Shown here piece by piece: positions 46,746-58,400 of a stretch of DNA of 64,000 nucleotides; position 1 is the stretch's first letter, and every line of letters begins with the position of its first letter. Below the pieces are notes generated by a model, which was not told the DNA's origin, did no database searches, and saw only the letters and a program-made list of their open reading frames with translations. The position numbers and the translations under genes are program-made. Location: NCBI GenBank assembly GCA_900074885.1, contig FJUW01000025.1, positions 695,118-759,117 on the forward strand, given 5' to 3'. Source of the stretch: Rhynchosporium graminicola. Its lineage: Eukaryota > Ascomycota > Leotiomycetes > Helotiales > Ploettnerulaceae.

Positions 46746-46919
46746 ATGATTTCCGATAATGATCTCTACCGTCTCGCCGTCTTCCTCGGCTCGGCAGCGA
46801 TGCTCCTTATCGTCCTCTACCATTTCCTCGAAATCAACGCCGTGGAGGAGCCAGAAGTAGACAGCAAGGGCAGACCCATCCCATATGCAGATATCAGAGC
46901 TGCGTCAATAGGAAGGTGA
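46746..46919 (+). CDS. OST4: Oligosaccharyltransferase subunit Ost4
   Basis: A 57-residue protein. MISDNDLYRLAVFLG, then AAMLLIVLYHFLEIN, match Ost4, the tiny single-helix subunit of the ER oligosaccharyltransferase that holds Ost3/Ost6 to Stt3 for N-glycosylation. Yeast Ost4 is 36 residues; here a hydrophilic 23-residue tail (EEPEVDSKGRPIPYADIR, then AASIGR) follows, as in other filamentous fungi by my recollection. The start is the ATG directly opening the MISD motif. A donor-like GTGAAT overlaps the stop, so a short further exon is possible. Confidence 0.85.
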   Translation: MISDNDLYRLAVFLGSAAMLLIVLYHFLEINAVEEPEVDSKGRPIPYADIRAASIGR

Positions 46920-47990
46920 ATATTCTGTTGAAGGATTGGTAGGGAGTGACAGAGCTGCCTGGGGCGACTAGGAGCCGTGAAAAATACCATGGAGCTGGAG
47001 CGGGAGATTTGCTGTAAGAACCTCGAGTCTACAAACCAAAGTATGGAGGCGTTAGGGAATTAATCTGGACCATTTTATGGGATTCACGCTTAAGATTGCG
47101 CTCATTGAGTGTTTGGTATGACTATGGAACGCGGTCGATTGCGTGGTTTCGGAGAAGGACAGTAGTCGCGGGCCTGTATTATATCAAGATGTCAACTTCT
47201 TCAAAAGTGGTCACTTTCCGTTCCGACTTTTTTTCTTAAGCCTATGTTAATAAGCCCTGAGCCCAGTACAAAATGGCATTATGGAACAAGATATGATACG
47301 GAGAACGTAGAACTGTATTCGGACAGGTACAACTTTAGAGATGCATTCGTTAGCGGTGACCTTTTCCCAACGCTATGCTTCAATATGTATATTAATATGA
47401 TGTATTACGACTCTTAAGGTCGAGCCCTTCATATATTACCACCATTGTCTCCTGCATGGTTAAAACGAACTCACCCTCCGGATTCACGCGAGCAGGCTGG
47501 AAATGCCACGTGACTGTGTTCGATGACTCAAATCGAGCTAACGCTAGCTAGCGTTCTTTGTCGCGCTGCCCCTTCCCACTAAGGTTCCTCCCCATTTTCA
47601 TCCCGGCTGCTCTTTCATCGCTCCTCTCCTCTCGACACAACACAACACCACACCACACTACGCCACACCACAACCATAAACTCCTCTTCTACTTCAAATC
47701 ACTCTCTCGACTCTTTTCGTAATAAATACCTGCGCGCCTGTCCATCTTCGACCGTCGCACCTTTACTGCCACCTTCGTCAAGTCGCGTCTCGCAGCACAG
47801 CCTCAATCCAGTCAAAAGGAATTTCGCAATACAGCGCATCAACTGAGTTAGCCAGCCTCCTCCTACCTCTCGCGCGCCGAAATTCCTTCGACCTTCTATC
47901 GATCAACCCTTGACTGCGTTCTACTGATCCTAACGGTTCGATCTCATCAGCTTCTTACCTTCAATACACATACCCAAGACTACTCCCAAA
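46920..47990. promoter_or_regulatory. Upstream region of YRA1
   Basis: 1.07 kb without a supported gene. From about 47570 to 47990 the plus strand is strongly C/T- and CA-rich (CACAACACCACACCACAC-like near 47636-47672), typical of the promoter/leader of highly expressed fungal genes. Confidence 0.5.
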
Positions 47991-49766
47991 ATGTCTGGAA
48001 GACTCGACAAGTCGCTCGATGAGATTATCTCAACCCAACGCACATCTTCCGGCCGAGGCCGAACTCGTCGCGGTGCTGGTCGTCGTACCGCCCAAACCAG
48101 CAAGCCCGTCGTCGCCGCCCCTGTTGGTGGTGTGAGGAAGTCAACCAGACCCACCAGAGGCCCTATCAAGGTCATTCCAACTGGCCCAGCCAGCTCTGGT
48201 GAAGGAAAGGTTCAGGTCAGCGGATTTGTAAGTCCTCCAAGTCCAGCTAGTTGTAAAATCTTGCTAATTCCACATCAGCCAAAGGATATCAGCGAGACCA
48301 TGATTAAGGTATGTTACCGATGAGGCTTTAAGTCTTTTCGAGTTTCGTCGAAGTATTCTATCCACAACGGGTCTATCATCCACCGACTTGTCGCGAGACT
48401 CTGTTTCGGTATTCATTATCCAGTATATATTGGGAAGCCTCATCTAGACCGACTCCTGATCCTCCTTCTGCTCACGATATATCTTGAAGCAGTGGCGTAG
48501 TTCAGTTGAGCGTGTCGCAGTCTTGCATAAAGCCTATGATACATCGAGGTAGCCTGGCAAGCACCCGTATCTGAATATGGCGCAGACATGATGATGGCGT
48601 TGACCTTGAAAGAGGTTCATCAACTCTTTCAAGAGCTTCGAGACATACATCAAGCAACAGCGAGCGAAGCAGTGGAGCAAAAAGCACAGTATCTCGTTTT
48701 ATTCTAGCATCTTCTGCACAATCCAATTGAAGGTTGCCTTGAATAGTTGGTGTTTGGCGACCAGTTGGGCTCAAGGGATTTCGGGTCGCAAATCAGTTCA
48801 GGATGTGGTGATGAGCAGCAGGGGTACAGGGCGCTGGGATCTTGATGGCTAGCGGTACATATGGGACGAGTTGCTGTGACCTTCCGAGTTTGGAGCCCGG
48901 AATGATGCCTCGAGTACCAAATTTTGCATTGCGCGTTGGATTCTGGTGTCCCTGAATACTAATACTCACTGCTCGCTCGCTGTTAACCTTGGAGATTTTT
49001 TCGAAGTTATGCGAAAGCTTTTTTTATGGACCTTTCTTTCCTTCCAGGCCTGATGTCGATGCTTACCTTTGCGGTCTCGAGAATTGAATTTATTCAGATC
49101 ACTAACCACAATTGGACAAATAGGAGTACTTTGGAAAGACCATTGGATCCATCAAGAAGGTCGAAATCTCTTATGGACCTGGAGGCCAGAGCCGTGGCGT
49201 TGCCAACATCATATTCCACCGCTTCGACAGTGCCACCAAGGCGGTCTCCACCTGCAATGGTATCCCTGTCGATGGAAAGCCTATCAAGGTGAGAACACTT
49301 TCTGGCCTGGACTCACTTTCGCTAACTCTGTCTCAGGTTGAATTGATCCTCGATGGACAACGTGCCAAGGCAATCCCACCACCCAAGGGTCTCAGCGAGC
49401 GCATCTCGTGGGTTTTCAGATATTCCACTACGCTTGCCTCAGCTAATGTATGAGTAGTCAACCCAAGTCTCAACCGAAATCTGCTGCTACTACTAAGACT
49501 GCTGCTGCAGGTGCAGCACGTGGGGGAAAGGCTGCTCGTGCCCGTGGTGGACGTGGAGGTCGTGCAGCTCGCCCAGCTAAGAAGAATGCTGAGGAGCTTG
49601 ACGCGGAAATGGTCGACTACTGGCAGACTGGAGCTTCCGCTACAGATGCCGGTGCCGCTGCTGGTGCTGCCCAGCCAGCTACCAATGGTGATGCTACTAT
49701 GGATGACGAGATCTTGGTAGGTTGAACCATCTTGAAATCAGGAGCATTGCTAATATCCGACAGTAA
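47991..49766 (+). CDS. YRA1: mRNA export adaptor Yra1/ALYREF (Mlo3-like)
   Basis: Six exons: 47991-48227, 48279-48308, 49124-49288, 49337-49407, 49458-49716 and the stop codon alone at 49764-49766 (254 residues). Yra1/ALY couples the helicase Sub2/UAP56 to the export receptor Mex67. The N-terminal UAP56-binding motif is GRLDKSLDEIIS, followed by an Arg/Gly-rich stretch. The RRM (about residues 77-150) reads VSGFPKDISETMIKEYFGK, then KKVEISYGPGGQSRGVANI, IIFHRF and PIKVELILDGQRAKA. The C-terminal copy of the UAP56 motif is ELDAEMVDYW. Intron 2 (48309-49123, 815 nt) splits the RRM between MIK and EYFGK and is more than ten times the usual size here; its branch site CACTAACC is strong. If the last intron is not removed the protein ends LVG at 49725 instead of IL. 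Confidence 0.9.
48309..49123 (+). other. 815-nt intron within the YRA1 RRM
   Basis: Donor GTATGT at 48309, branch CACTAAC at about 49100, acceptor TAG at 49121-49123. It has stops in all frames and no coding or snoRNA box signals that I could establish. Its length stands out against neighbours of 45-75 nt. Confidence 0.8.
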
Positions 49767-50806
49767 ATACCCGTCGTAGTTCAAGATCTTACATGAGTTC
49801 AGCACGGATCGGACCAGGTAGCGCACGGTAGCTGCAAACCCTCCCTTCATGCGTGCGAAGCACTATCACCCTGTTTACTACTTTTTCTGGCTCTTGACTT
49901 TAAATTATTCGGGCTTTTCATTAGGGAATGGGAATGGGATGGGAGGGGTGATATCCGATAATGCGTGGTCATCGCTATTTTTCATTACTCTGTACTCAAG
50001 GATTTGCACAATAGGCGTTCTTCACCTTTGTTTCGAAATTGAAATGAAACAATGAAACCAAAGACCGCACTCCCGTGAAAACACAAACAAAACATCAGGT
50101 AAAGAGCCGTGTGTGACAAAGTGGCCTAAGAACCTAACCCTTTCCTATGAATAATGCTTCATAGGAGCGTGGAGTCAGGCTTGCTCTAAAACTGCCCAGT
50201 AATATAACTCGTTAGGCCAGTCCTCTTCTTTGATCCATCACACCTAATATATCGTCATACAAACGCTGTGCTGAAGGTCATGCCAACATTAGGCACATTG
50301 GTGGAAGCAGCCGATTGGCTTTGGTCTGTGCAATCAGACCTCAGAGATTCCCCGGAGCAAGGTCTTGGCATCGGAAATATTTATGAAAGTGTGCTGATGT
50401 CTTTGTAGCTGAATCTCGGTAGGCGCCAGGTACGAAAGGCTACAAAGGCAACCTCTTCTCGAGTATGATGACTTTATATCGAGGCGGGTTCAATTCGTTT
50501 TGGACAAAGCGATTTATGACTTTCTAGTAGATTTGTTATTTCTGTATTATCGAAAGTGTTTTTAAAAGTTAGCTGACTTAAAATGATTACTTCGGGTAAT
50601 GTTCTAGATACCTAGTTCCGTGACTTAGCATCAACTTGTGACTATGAAACTAAGACGGTTGTTTGCGGGTTCAATGCTCGCTCCTTTAAAAATTAGTAGT
50701 TGCAGATGCTCCTAGCCGTTTACGCTCAGTGGCTCTTCTTATTCGGTTAATTTACTTGGTACGAAAGGTACCCATTTTGGTGAGACGCTTCTTCTTAATA
50801 CTTTTA
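49767..50806. other. 3' region of YRA1 and unique DNA before the transposon block
   Basis: No supported gene. Composition falls toward AT from 50480, ahead of the transposon block at 50807. Confidence 0.4.
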
Positions 50807-51190
50807 GGCCATAGCTAAATCGCCATACGTGAATAGCTATACCGCCATACGCTGCTAAGCGAGCCGAAAATGAAGAGTGCATTTATCACCACTAAGATTT
50901 ATATACATAACTATATATAGTGTATCGACTACCTGTATTCCTCCGCCTTTTAGAAGAATCAAGATTCGTTTGCTTCCCTCTGAGTCGTATTTACTAGCGC
51001 GATCGCAGATAAATAATACGCGGAAAGGTCGATTATCTTTGTTATTTGAAAGTATACTTATTAGCTTTTATATGCGCTTAGCAGGTAACAAATCCAGTAG
51101 TAGTATCACTATAAATTACTATAGGAGGTGCAGGGCCATATGCTTAAAGATCGGAACTCATAGTACTAGAAAGAGGTAGCAGTTGCAGTA
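50807..51190. mobile_element. Deleted copy of the Mutator-like element
   Basis: The first 130 bp (GGCCATAGCTAAATCGCCAT, CATACGTGAATAGCTATACC, then GCGAGCCGAAAATGAAGAGTGCATTTAT-like text in shorter blocks) align with the left end of the 2682-5198 element. From about 50990 it matches the opposite subterminal region of that element (near 4780-4960, GCAGATAAATARYRCRCGGAA). The middle 2 kb and the right terminus are gone. It retains more G/C than the first copy, with different transitions, so the copies were mutated independently. Confidence 0.6.
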
Positions 51191-51259
51191 GAATTTTACC
51201 CCTAAGTCTAGAGAAACTCCAAAATCTGACTTATTTGCATTATATATCAATACCCCTAG

Positions 51260-51734
51260 TATGACGCTTGCTCTAGAAAGGTCTCAAAACTACCTGAGTA
51301 ATAAGACCTCATATTACTATGAATATGAAGTAGTAAGAATCACTTGAGAATCTATAACTAAGGAGTAAAGAAGTAGAGAGAGAATAGAAGTATATATATA
51401 AAAAGGGGCCCCTAAACTCTACTCGTATAATCTCGCTTAGTAATAAGTGTTTCAACTAATAGGGAGAGACCTCTAAACCTGACTAGTTATCACACTACCT
51501 ATAACGACTAGTTAGGTTTAGAGGTCTCTCCCTATTAGTAGAAATACTTACTACTAAGCGAGATTACACGAGTAGAGTTTAGGGGCCCCTTTTTATATAT
51601 ATACTTCTATTCTCTCTCTACTTCTTTACTCCTTAGTTATAGATTCTTAAGTGATTCTTACTACTTTATATTCATAGTAATATAAGGTCTTATTACTTAG
51701 GTAGTTTTAAGACCTTTCTAGAGTAAGCGTTATA
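51260..51734. repeat. Near-perfect 475-bp inverted repeat (hairpin)
   Basis: Arms 51260-51490 and 51501-51734 are reverse complements around a loop of about 10 bp (CACACTACCT). About ten point differences were counted by eye; nearly all are transitions (for example CTGAG versus CTAAG, CCTCAT versus CCTTAT), plus a small indel near the loop. The transcribed strand would fold into one long duplex. It has no coding capacity. Confidence 0.8.
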
Positions 51735-53091
51735 TTATCTATAACTCTTTTACTTATATCTAGGAAGATAGTAAATATCTACTTATATCATACCTCTATA
51801 CCTAGAGCTACTAAACGTAGGAGACTATACTATATAGAGAAGGCTTATACTAAGTATAAACTTAAAGAATAGTACCTAAACCGAAGTAACTTAAGTCCGA
51901 TAAATCAACTACTAGTTCTCTGACTCCTTCTACTTCCTATTCTTCGGCGACTTATAATACTTACTATAACTTACCTCTCTCTATAGTAGAGAGTACTCGC
52001 GATAACGCCTCGTCCGAGTTAAGCTTCCTAACTCCTACTATAATTAATAAACTTACTAAGTCGCTAAACCTTCTTAATAATACTCTTATATTAATAGTAA
52101 TTATAAGTAACTTATAGGAAGACTGCGCTTACTAGCTATAAGAGGCAGAAAGGAAGCTCGCGTAAAAGAGATAATTAAACGCTAACTTATCTATAGAACT
52201 ACGCTAGTTATAAGACAAGTTCCTAGAACTATACTAGTTAATTACTTAGCGCTCTACTAAGTCTATATTATTTAATAATATTTAATCGCGTATAATACTA
52301 CTACTATTAATTAAAGAAGATAACGCTACTCCTACGCTTAATAATTGTCATCGAGAATAATCTACCGGAGGAATATTATTAATATTATATATTACGTATA
52401 TAGAGAAGATACTAAACCTTCTAAATAAGCTCTCTAATAGAATCAACTACTCTCTAAAACTCTAGGAAATATAGATACGTAACGCTCTCTAGCGCTACTC
52501 TAGCTACTTTATTAATAAAGATTACTATAAAGATTAGTTACTTAACTAAATAGAAGGAATAGCTAGAACTTAACTAAAACTCTTATTCTTAGAACTAGAA
52601 TATAATAAAAAAAGTAATATAATCGATTTACTCGATATAATTACTTAACTTATCTCCTTCTTATCTAATCTATATAACTAATAAACTATAAGAGCTAGCT
52701 ATTCCGCGCTAAAGATAAATTATAAGTAGACTTTCTAGATATTCTACTACGAGTTTTATACGCTAGCTCGTAAAGCTAGAGTAAATAATTAATCGACTCT
52801 GAAAATAGACTTATAAGAGAAGCTACTTATATAGCTACGGAAATAGCTCTTCTAATAGTATTAAATATTAAGAATACTAGAAGAATACGTTAAGGCTATA
52901 TAAGCTAAAGACTAAGGTTAATTTATTAAAAAGACTTACTATTCCGAGTCTTTAGCTAAAGCTAGCGCGACTCGGGAACGCCTTATAAATATCTTCTCCT
53001 AGCGCTATAGTACTAACTCCTCTTCTTATCTATAAATTAGTCTTCTTACGCCCGAGAATACTAGTGTAACTAGTAAATAAGTACTATACTC
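51735..53091 (+). mobile_element. Old gypsy-like retroelement fragment, gag part
   Basis: AT-rich with many stops. The plus-strand translation resembles a decayed gag polyprotein (SDKSTTSSLTPSTSYSSATY, then NKKSNIIDLLDIIT and YYEFYTLARKARV). It is interrupted by the LTR element at 53097 and appears to resume at 54547 and, after a second insertion, at 63015. Assignment rests on position and the protease-like fragment downstream. Confidence 0.4.
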
Positions 53092-53096
53092 TATAC

Positions 53097-53298
53097 TGTG
53101 ACGGCGCATAGTATACGTGGCAGATACGGGCCAGTATCGGTGCCTTAGGCATACCCTCCTTATATATATAGAAGGTGCAGACTCCTTTAGAGCTCTATAT
53201 CTTTCTGTTTCCTTTGTACTAGACTATATAAGATCGCTCTTAGCATAACTACTTATTTATTCTTACTTATATACCGCCTTAAGTCTTATATCGTTATA
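53097..53298 (+). repeat. Left LTR of element A
   Basis: Starts TGTGACGGCGCA, ends TCGTTATA; contains a CTATATAAGATCG promoter-like TATA region near 53225. Confidence 0.85.
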
Positions 53299-53747
53299 TT
53301 AAATAGAAAGATTAAGACCGCTAGGGATAGTATTAAATAATATCTTACCTAGAAAACTCGATTCGGATATACGACTTCGATTATTAGGGAGCTCTTCGCT
53401 GAGTTATCTCTACTTACTTTAGATTTTTATACTTCGGAATTATACGGAAATAGTTAGTACTATTAATTACGAATTCGATAGTTAGGTTTTCAAAAGAGCC
53501 GAGATTCTAGAGATCTCTCGGATAGCTAGGAATTTGAATATAATTTAGCCTTAGAAGTATTAGTATTACTACGAAGTTACTCTCAGATACTTCGAAACTC
53601 GTTCCTTTATACGTACGAAGTAAAATAGTAGACGAATTTTAGGTAGAAACTTTCCTATAAGCCCTAATATTTATTATCCCTTTACCTGACTTTAACCTTC
53701 TGAAAGTAGCTCTAATAGCGAAAAACCTTACTTTTAGGCTAGGATAA

Positions 53748-53992
53748 AGTAGCTTATTACCTTAGCGGAAATTATCGGAATCCGACTTATAACCCCTATA
53801 CCCTAGTATAATTTATCCTCCTTAATAGAATCGACCTCCTTCTATTAGAAAAGAACCTTTATCCCCTTACTCGACTTTAACCTTCCGAAAGTAGCTTATT
53901 ACCCTAGCGGAAATTATCAGAATTCGACTCGTAACCTCTATACCCTGGTATAATTTATCCCCCTCGGTAGAATCGACCTCTTTCTACTAGAA
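53748..53992 (+). repeat. Internal tandem duplication in element A
   Basis: A block with GTAGCTTATTACC, GCGGAAATTATC and ATAATTTATCC landmarks occurs twice, 140 bp apart, with scattered transitions. Confidence 0.65.
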
Positions 53993-54342
53993 CTTTTAAT
54001 TTAATACTTTCTATATCTACTTAATAAAGATATCTAACTCTCCTTAATCTTTTAGCTTCTTTAGAATTCGATTTAGACTTTCGTTTCTTTCGTAACTTTT
54101 AAGTGTTTTAATTACTTACTTAGCCTCGCTTATTTAGTAAAACTCGGTATTATAATTACTAGAGATTACGTTTCTCTCTATAGAAGAGATAATCTCAGTA
54201 CTAAATTAGTATCTATAGTTTCAGTTTAATAGAAATTTAGAAGGTTATCTTAATATTTAATTACGTTTTATACTTACTTATTTCCTTAGTTACTTCGATT
54301 CTTTAAGGCTCGAGGGCGAGCTTTTATCTTAGAAGGGGGTAA

Positions 54343-54541
54343 TGTGACGGCGCATGGTATACGTGGCAGATACGGGCTAGTATCAGTGCCTTAGGCATAC
54401 TCTCCTTATATATATAGAAGGTGCAGACTCCTTTAGAGCTCTATATCTTTCTGTCTTCGTACTAGACTATATAAGATCGCTCTTAGCCTCCCTACTTGTT
54501 TATTCTTACTTGTATACCGCCTTAAGTCTTGTGTCGTTATA
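54343..54541 (+). repeat. Right LTR of element A
   Basis: Starts TGTGACGGCGCA, ends TCGTTATA, followed by the target duplication TATAC. Differs from the left LTR mainly by transitions and one small deletion. Confidence 0.85.
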
Positions 54542-54546
54542 TATAC

Positions 54547-55222
54547 GAAATAATATACCTTATATATAATCGCTAGCGAATACTCCTTATTACTTTATAC
54601 TTACCTTATACTTACGCTTATTATTAGCTCGACCTAATACTCCGTATCGAATTAATATAATTAATACTAATAATAACGTTAATAGTAAGCTAGAAGATAA
54701 TAATAATAAAGAAATATACGATAATACCTAGGAGTATATTAAACTACTAGTAAAAGATTACGCTTAGGGAAAGACTCTTTCTTAAGTAGTATACGAGATA
54801 TACGATATCTTAACCTTACGAAGCTTCTTAGTAGTTAATCGTTTACTATACGTACTACTCTTACTAAGAATAGACTCTTATATAAGCTACTTACACTTCT
54901 TGATTCTAGAGCTAATAAATATTATTTTATTAATTATTCTTTTCTTAAATCCTTTTCCTTCTTCTTAAAACTTTTAATTTACTTTCTACTAAATGTAATT
55001 CCTATTAAAGGCTTTAATAGCGTTAATAGTAGTATTATTAGTTACTATATAATACTTAATTTAATAGTAGATTATCGCGTTTAGGTATTTACCCTCTTTC
55101 TTATTACTACTCTCGGAAACTATAATATTATACTCGGAAGGACCTGGCTTTCGGAATATCAAGTACTCTTAGATACCTCTAAACAATAGATTATTTAGCT
55201 ACTATATACTCCTCCTAGTAAC
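54547..55222 (+). mobile_element. Old gypsy-like retroelement fragment, protease part
   Basis: Continues the fragment broken by element A. Near 55135-55190 the plus strand reads GRTWLSEYQVLLDTSKQ, resembling the segment after the retroviral-type protease in Ty3/gypsy elements. Interrupted at 55228 by element B. Confidence 0.4.
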
Positions 55223-55227
55223 GTTTA

Positions 55228-55495
55228 TATAACGATACAAGACTCAAGGCAGTATATAAGCAAGAATAAACGAGTAGGGAGGCTAAGAGCGATCTTATAT
55301 AGTTTACTACGAAGGAAACAAAAAGATAAGGAAGGAAGAAGAAGAGAGATAGAGTGCAAGGCACCTTATATATATATACCGGTACTAGCCCGATACTATA
55401 CTAAGTCGGATACTAGTTCTACCGGGATACCTATGAACTTAGGCCCTAGTATCTATCCTTCTTCTCATATGATATTCAGGTGAGCTATCGTTATA
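55228..55495 (-). repeat. 3' LTR of element B
   Basis: Same length as the LTR at 62742-63009; the two differ mostly by transitions (for example CGTTATA versus CGTCACA at the outer/inner end). Confidence 0.88.
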
Positions 55496-58400
55496 TTACC
55501 CCCCCCCCTAAGAAGAGCTTAACCCTAAGCTCGGAAGGTTATAGTTTATACTAGAATTAGTCTTTATTATAACTGTTTTCGTCGATATTTATATAATAAG
55601 CGCTAGCTGCTCTTTAGTAGTAGTAAATTCTTTATTAGGTTCTAACTAGTTACGTCGCTATAATAGTGCTATATTAGTTATAGCTTCTAAATCGGGCGGT
55701 AAGCGGTATTTACTTTATCTATTTATAGTAGGAGTCGAGTTTAAGTAGAGCGTAAGGTATATAAAGGAAGAGGTTTATTAATATTAGAGCCTTTCCTTTT
55801 CAACCGCGATAACTACTTTAACTTATAAGTTTACTCTCCTTAGACTACGATATAGCTCCTATAGTAGGTATCGTTACTAACTACTATAGTAGTCTGCTAT
55901 AATCTTATATATTAATTAACCTAATTAACTCTTCTCTTAATATAAGTAAGTTTCCTATCTTAGTTTTAGGGATAGTTCTTAAGTATAGTGCAAGGGTTTC
56001 ACGGATCTATAATACTAACTCCTATAGTACCTTTACTAGTTCCTGCCAGTACTCTTTCAGCGGCGTATTATATATATTACCTGCGATATATTCGCGCTTT
56101 CCTTAAGATAAAATATAATAATACTCCTATTTTAGAACTCTTATGCTCGTTTAATAAGCTTAACTCTAAGCTTTACAAGTATTATTCGGCGTTAAAGAGC
56201 GGTTATAAGCATATGAGTTACGATCTTAAATATGAACGTAGTTATATATACTAACGTGTTATAGTTACCTGACTATATTAATACGGAGTATATTATTTTA
56301 TCCGGTTTACTTCTTAGCAGCGAAGCTAAGGACGCGGAGCTAAATCGGGGTAGTATTATAGCTACTTATAAAGCTATTAATCGGATCTATTATCTCGCGA
56401 AATCTGCTACTCTTACTATTACGTTAGAGATTACTACTATATAATTAGCAGAGACTTAAGCTTTAAGGCGTTCTATAGAGAAAGTATTTAAGGAGTTAGA
56501 GTTTATTAAAGTAGTAAGTTGCGATCTTAAACCCTTAGATATTAGTACGATACTAACGCGATATAGGATTTAGATCTTCTAACGGTCGATTCGGCGAAGT
56601 CTAAGTTAATAGCTAAAATAGTATTAAAGTAGACAAAAGAATTAAATAGTATTATATAGGAATTTGCGAAGAAGGCTATATTTAAGGCTATAATATCTAA
56701 TACTAGGGGAAAGAGGAATTTGCCTTTTAGTTTAGAGATAGCGTTAGATCTAGATACTCCTAGACTCTCTCTAAAGAAGAAAGCTTATAGGATTAGCTAT
56801 TATATTTAGTCTACTACTAGAGCTATATTAGTAGATTTAAGTAAGGAGTTAGATATAATAGTTCTAGTTCTAGATATTTCAGATTTACTAGAAGCTCTGA
56901 AGAACTTAGGAGAGAAAACTAGTAAAATAGAAGTAGTTAAAGAAGTAGAGTTTTAGATATAACGTTATTATAGAGTATAATCAGGGGATTATTCCTAGTA
57001 ATAAATTCTGATACTAGTAACTATAATAGCTTATTATCCTCTAAGTGATTATAGTTATCTATTCTGTCTTCTTAGGCCTTAATCTACTGATTTAGTTTAT
57101 ACAGAAGTCTAGGTTTACTTAGGTTAGTAGCGTAGAAGTCTCTGAGCTTATACAGAGTACTTATTAAGTTAGAAGCGTTATACTAAGTTAGGTCCGGGTT
57201 ATAGCTTAGCTAGCTAACTTGATACTTCAGATTACCTCTTAGGAGCTATATAGCGAGTATATCTTATAACTTCTACTCTTCTTAAGTAGCAATAACCTCC
57301 GGGGGTAGGTTTAGTAACTCCTAGCTTAGTAATAAGTCGTCCGAGTCCTTGAAGAGTAATTCGGAGGCGAATATATTATAAATAGAAGATCCTAGGGGTA
57401 AATCTAGCTTATAGGAGTATCCGATCTTAGCTAGGACCTAGTATAGTCTTACCTAGAGACTAGATAGCTTCTTACTTAGCTAGTAATTCTTAAGGTTCCT
57501 TATAGAGAGAAATACCTTATCTTTAACTTCCTAGTTAATACCGCGCCGTTTCAGGTCAGTTATAGCGCTTATCTTATACTAAGTAGCTAGTATATTAGCT
57601 TTTATAACCTTAATAGCGGATTTAGTATATTCAGCTAAGGATTTAGTATTAATATAGTTAAGCTTCTCTTATAGTATCGATCTGATAAGTTGCTTCTAGT
57701 CCTAGCTATTCTATAGTAGTATATTATATTTAAGGGTATATAGTATTATGCCGATAGAGTTATAAGGCAGGGTTACTTAGGCGCGGTCTATTATTAGTAG
57801 TAGTTCGCCCTAGTTACTCTAGTAGTAATTAATAAAGGGTCTAAGGCATTAGTTAATATACTAATTCATAATCTCCGTTTATCTATCGGTTTACTAGTAG
57901 AAGGAGGTAGAGAGCTTAACCTTAACTCTAATTATATAATAAAACTCTTACTAGAAGAATAAGACTAACTGAGCTCCTCAGTTAGATATAATTAACTTAG
58001 GGGTATATCTGAAACGATATATCTATTAGATAAATAATATTACTATCCCGCGGGTATCGATATTATAGTAGTATAGTATTAATACGGAGTCTTTCCTTAA
58101 GCAGTTAATAAATACTAATATCTTATTAAATCCTTAGTTATCAGGCGAGAAGTCCTTAAAATCTATAGCTAAGTGCTACATAAGGTAGCTAGGTACTAGT
58201 AATAGGTAGAGGAATCCTTATTATTTCGTTTACTTCGGATAAGAGTACTAATAGGAGCGGTAATTACGAGTATATTATTTTATATCTGATACGAGTCCTT
58301 TCTAGTAGTAATAAGTAGAAATTATTTCGGCGGTATTACGAGTATTTAGATAAGCGGAGGAAACTTAATCGTAGACTTTACTAATTAAATAAGTATATAG

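Larger units (their letters stand above)
53097..54541 (+). mobile_element. Non-autonomous LTR retrotransposon (element A)
   Basis: 1445 bp: LTRs at 53097-53298 (202 bp) and 54343-54541 (199 bp), flanked by the 5-bp target duplication TATAC (53092-53096 and 54542-54546). A purine-rich tract (AGAAGGGGGTAA) abuts the right LTR. The 1.04-kb interior has no readable pol domain, so the element is non-autonomous. It contains a direct duplication of roughly 105 bp (about 53748-53855 and 53889-53992). The 3' part of its LTR and the first 25 interior bases match element B, its probable helper. Confidence 0.8.

Noticed and set aside
50877..51179. 100-codon open frame as a gene
   Set aside because: It lies wholly within the deleted Mutator-like copy and aligns with non-coding or antisense parts of the fuller copy.
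55988..56254. 88-codon open frame in the transposon block
   Set aside because: It is antisense to element B within its 3' region and has an extreme Tyr/Leu composition caused by AT-rich DNA.
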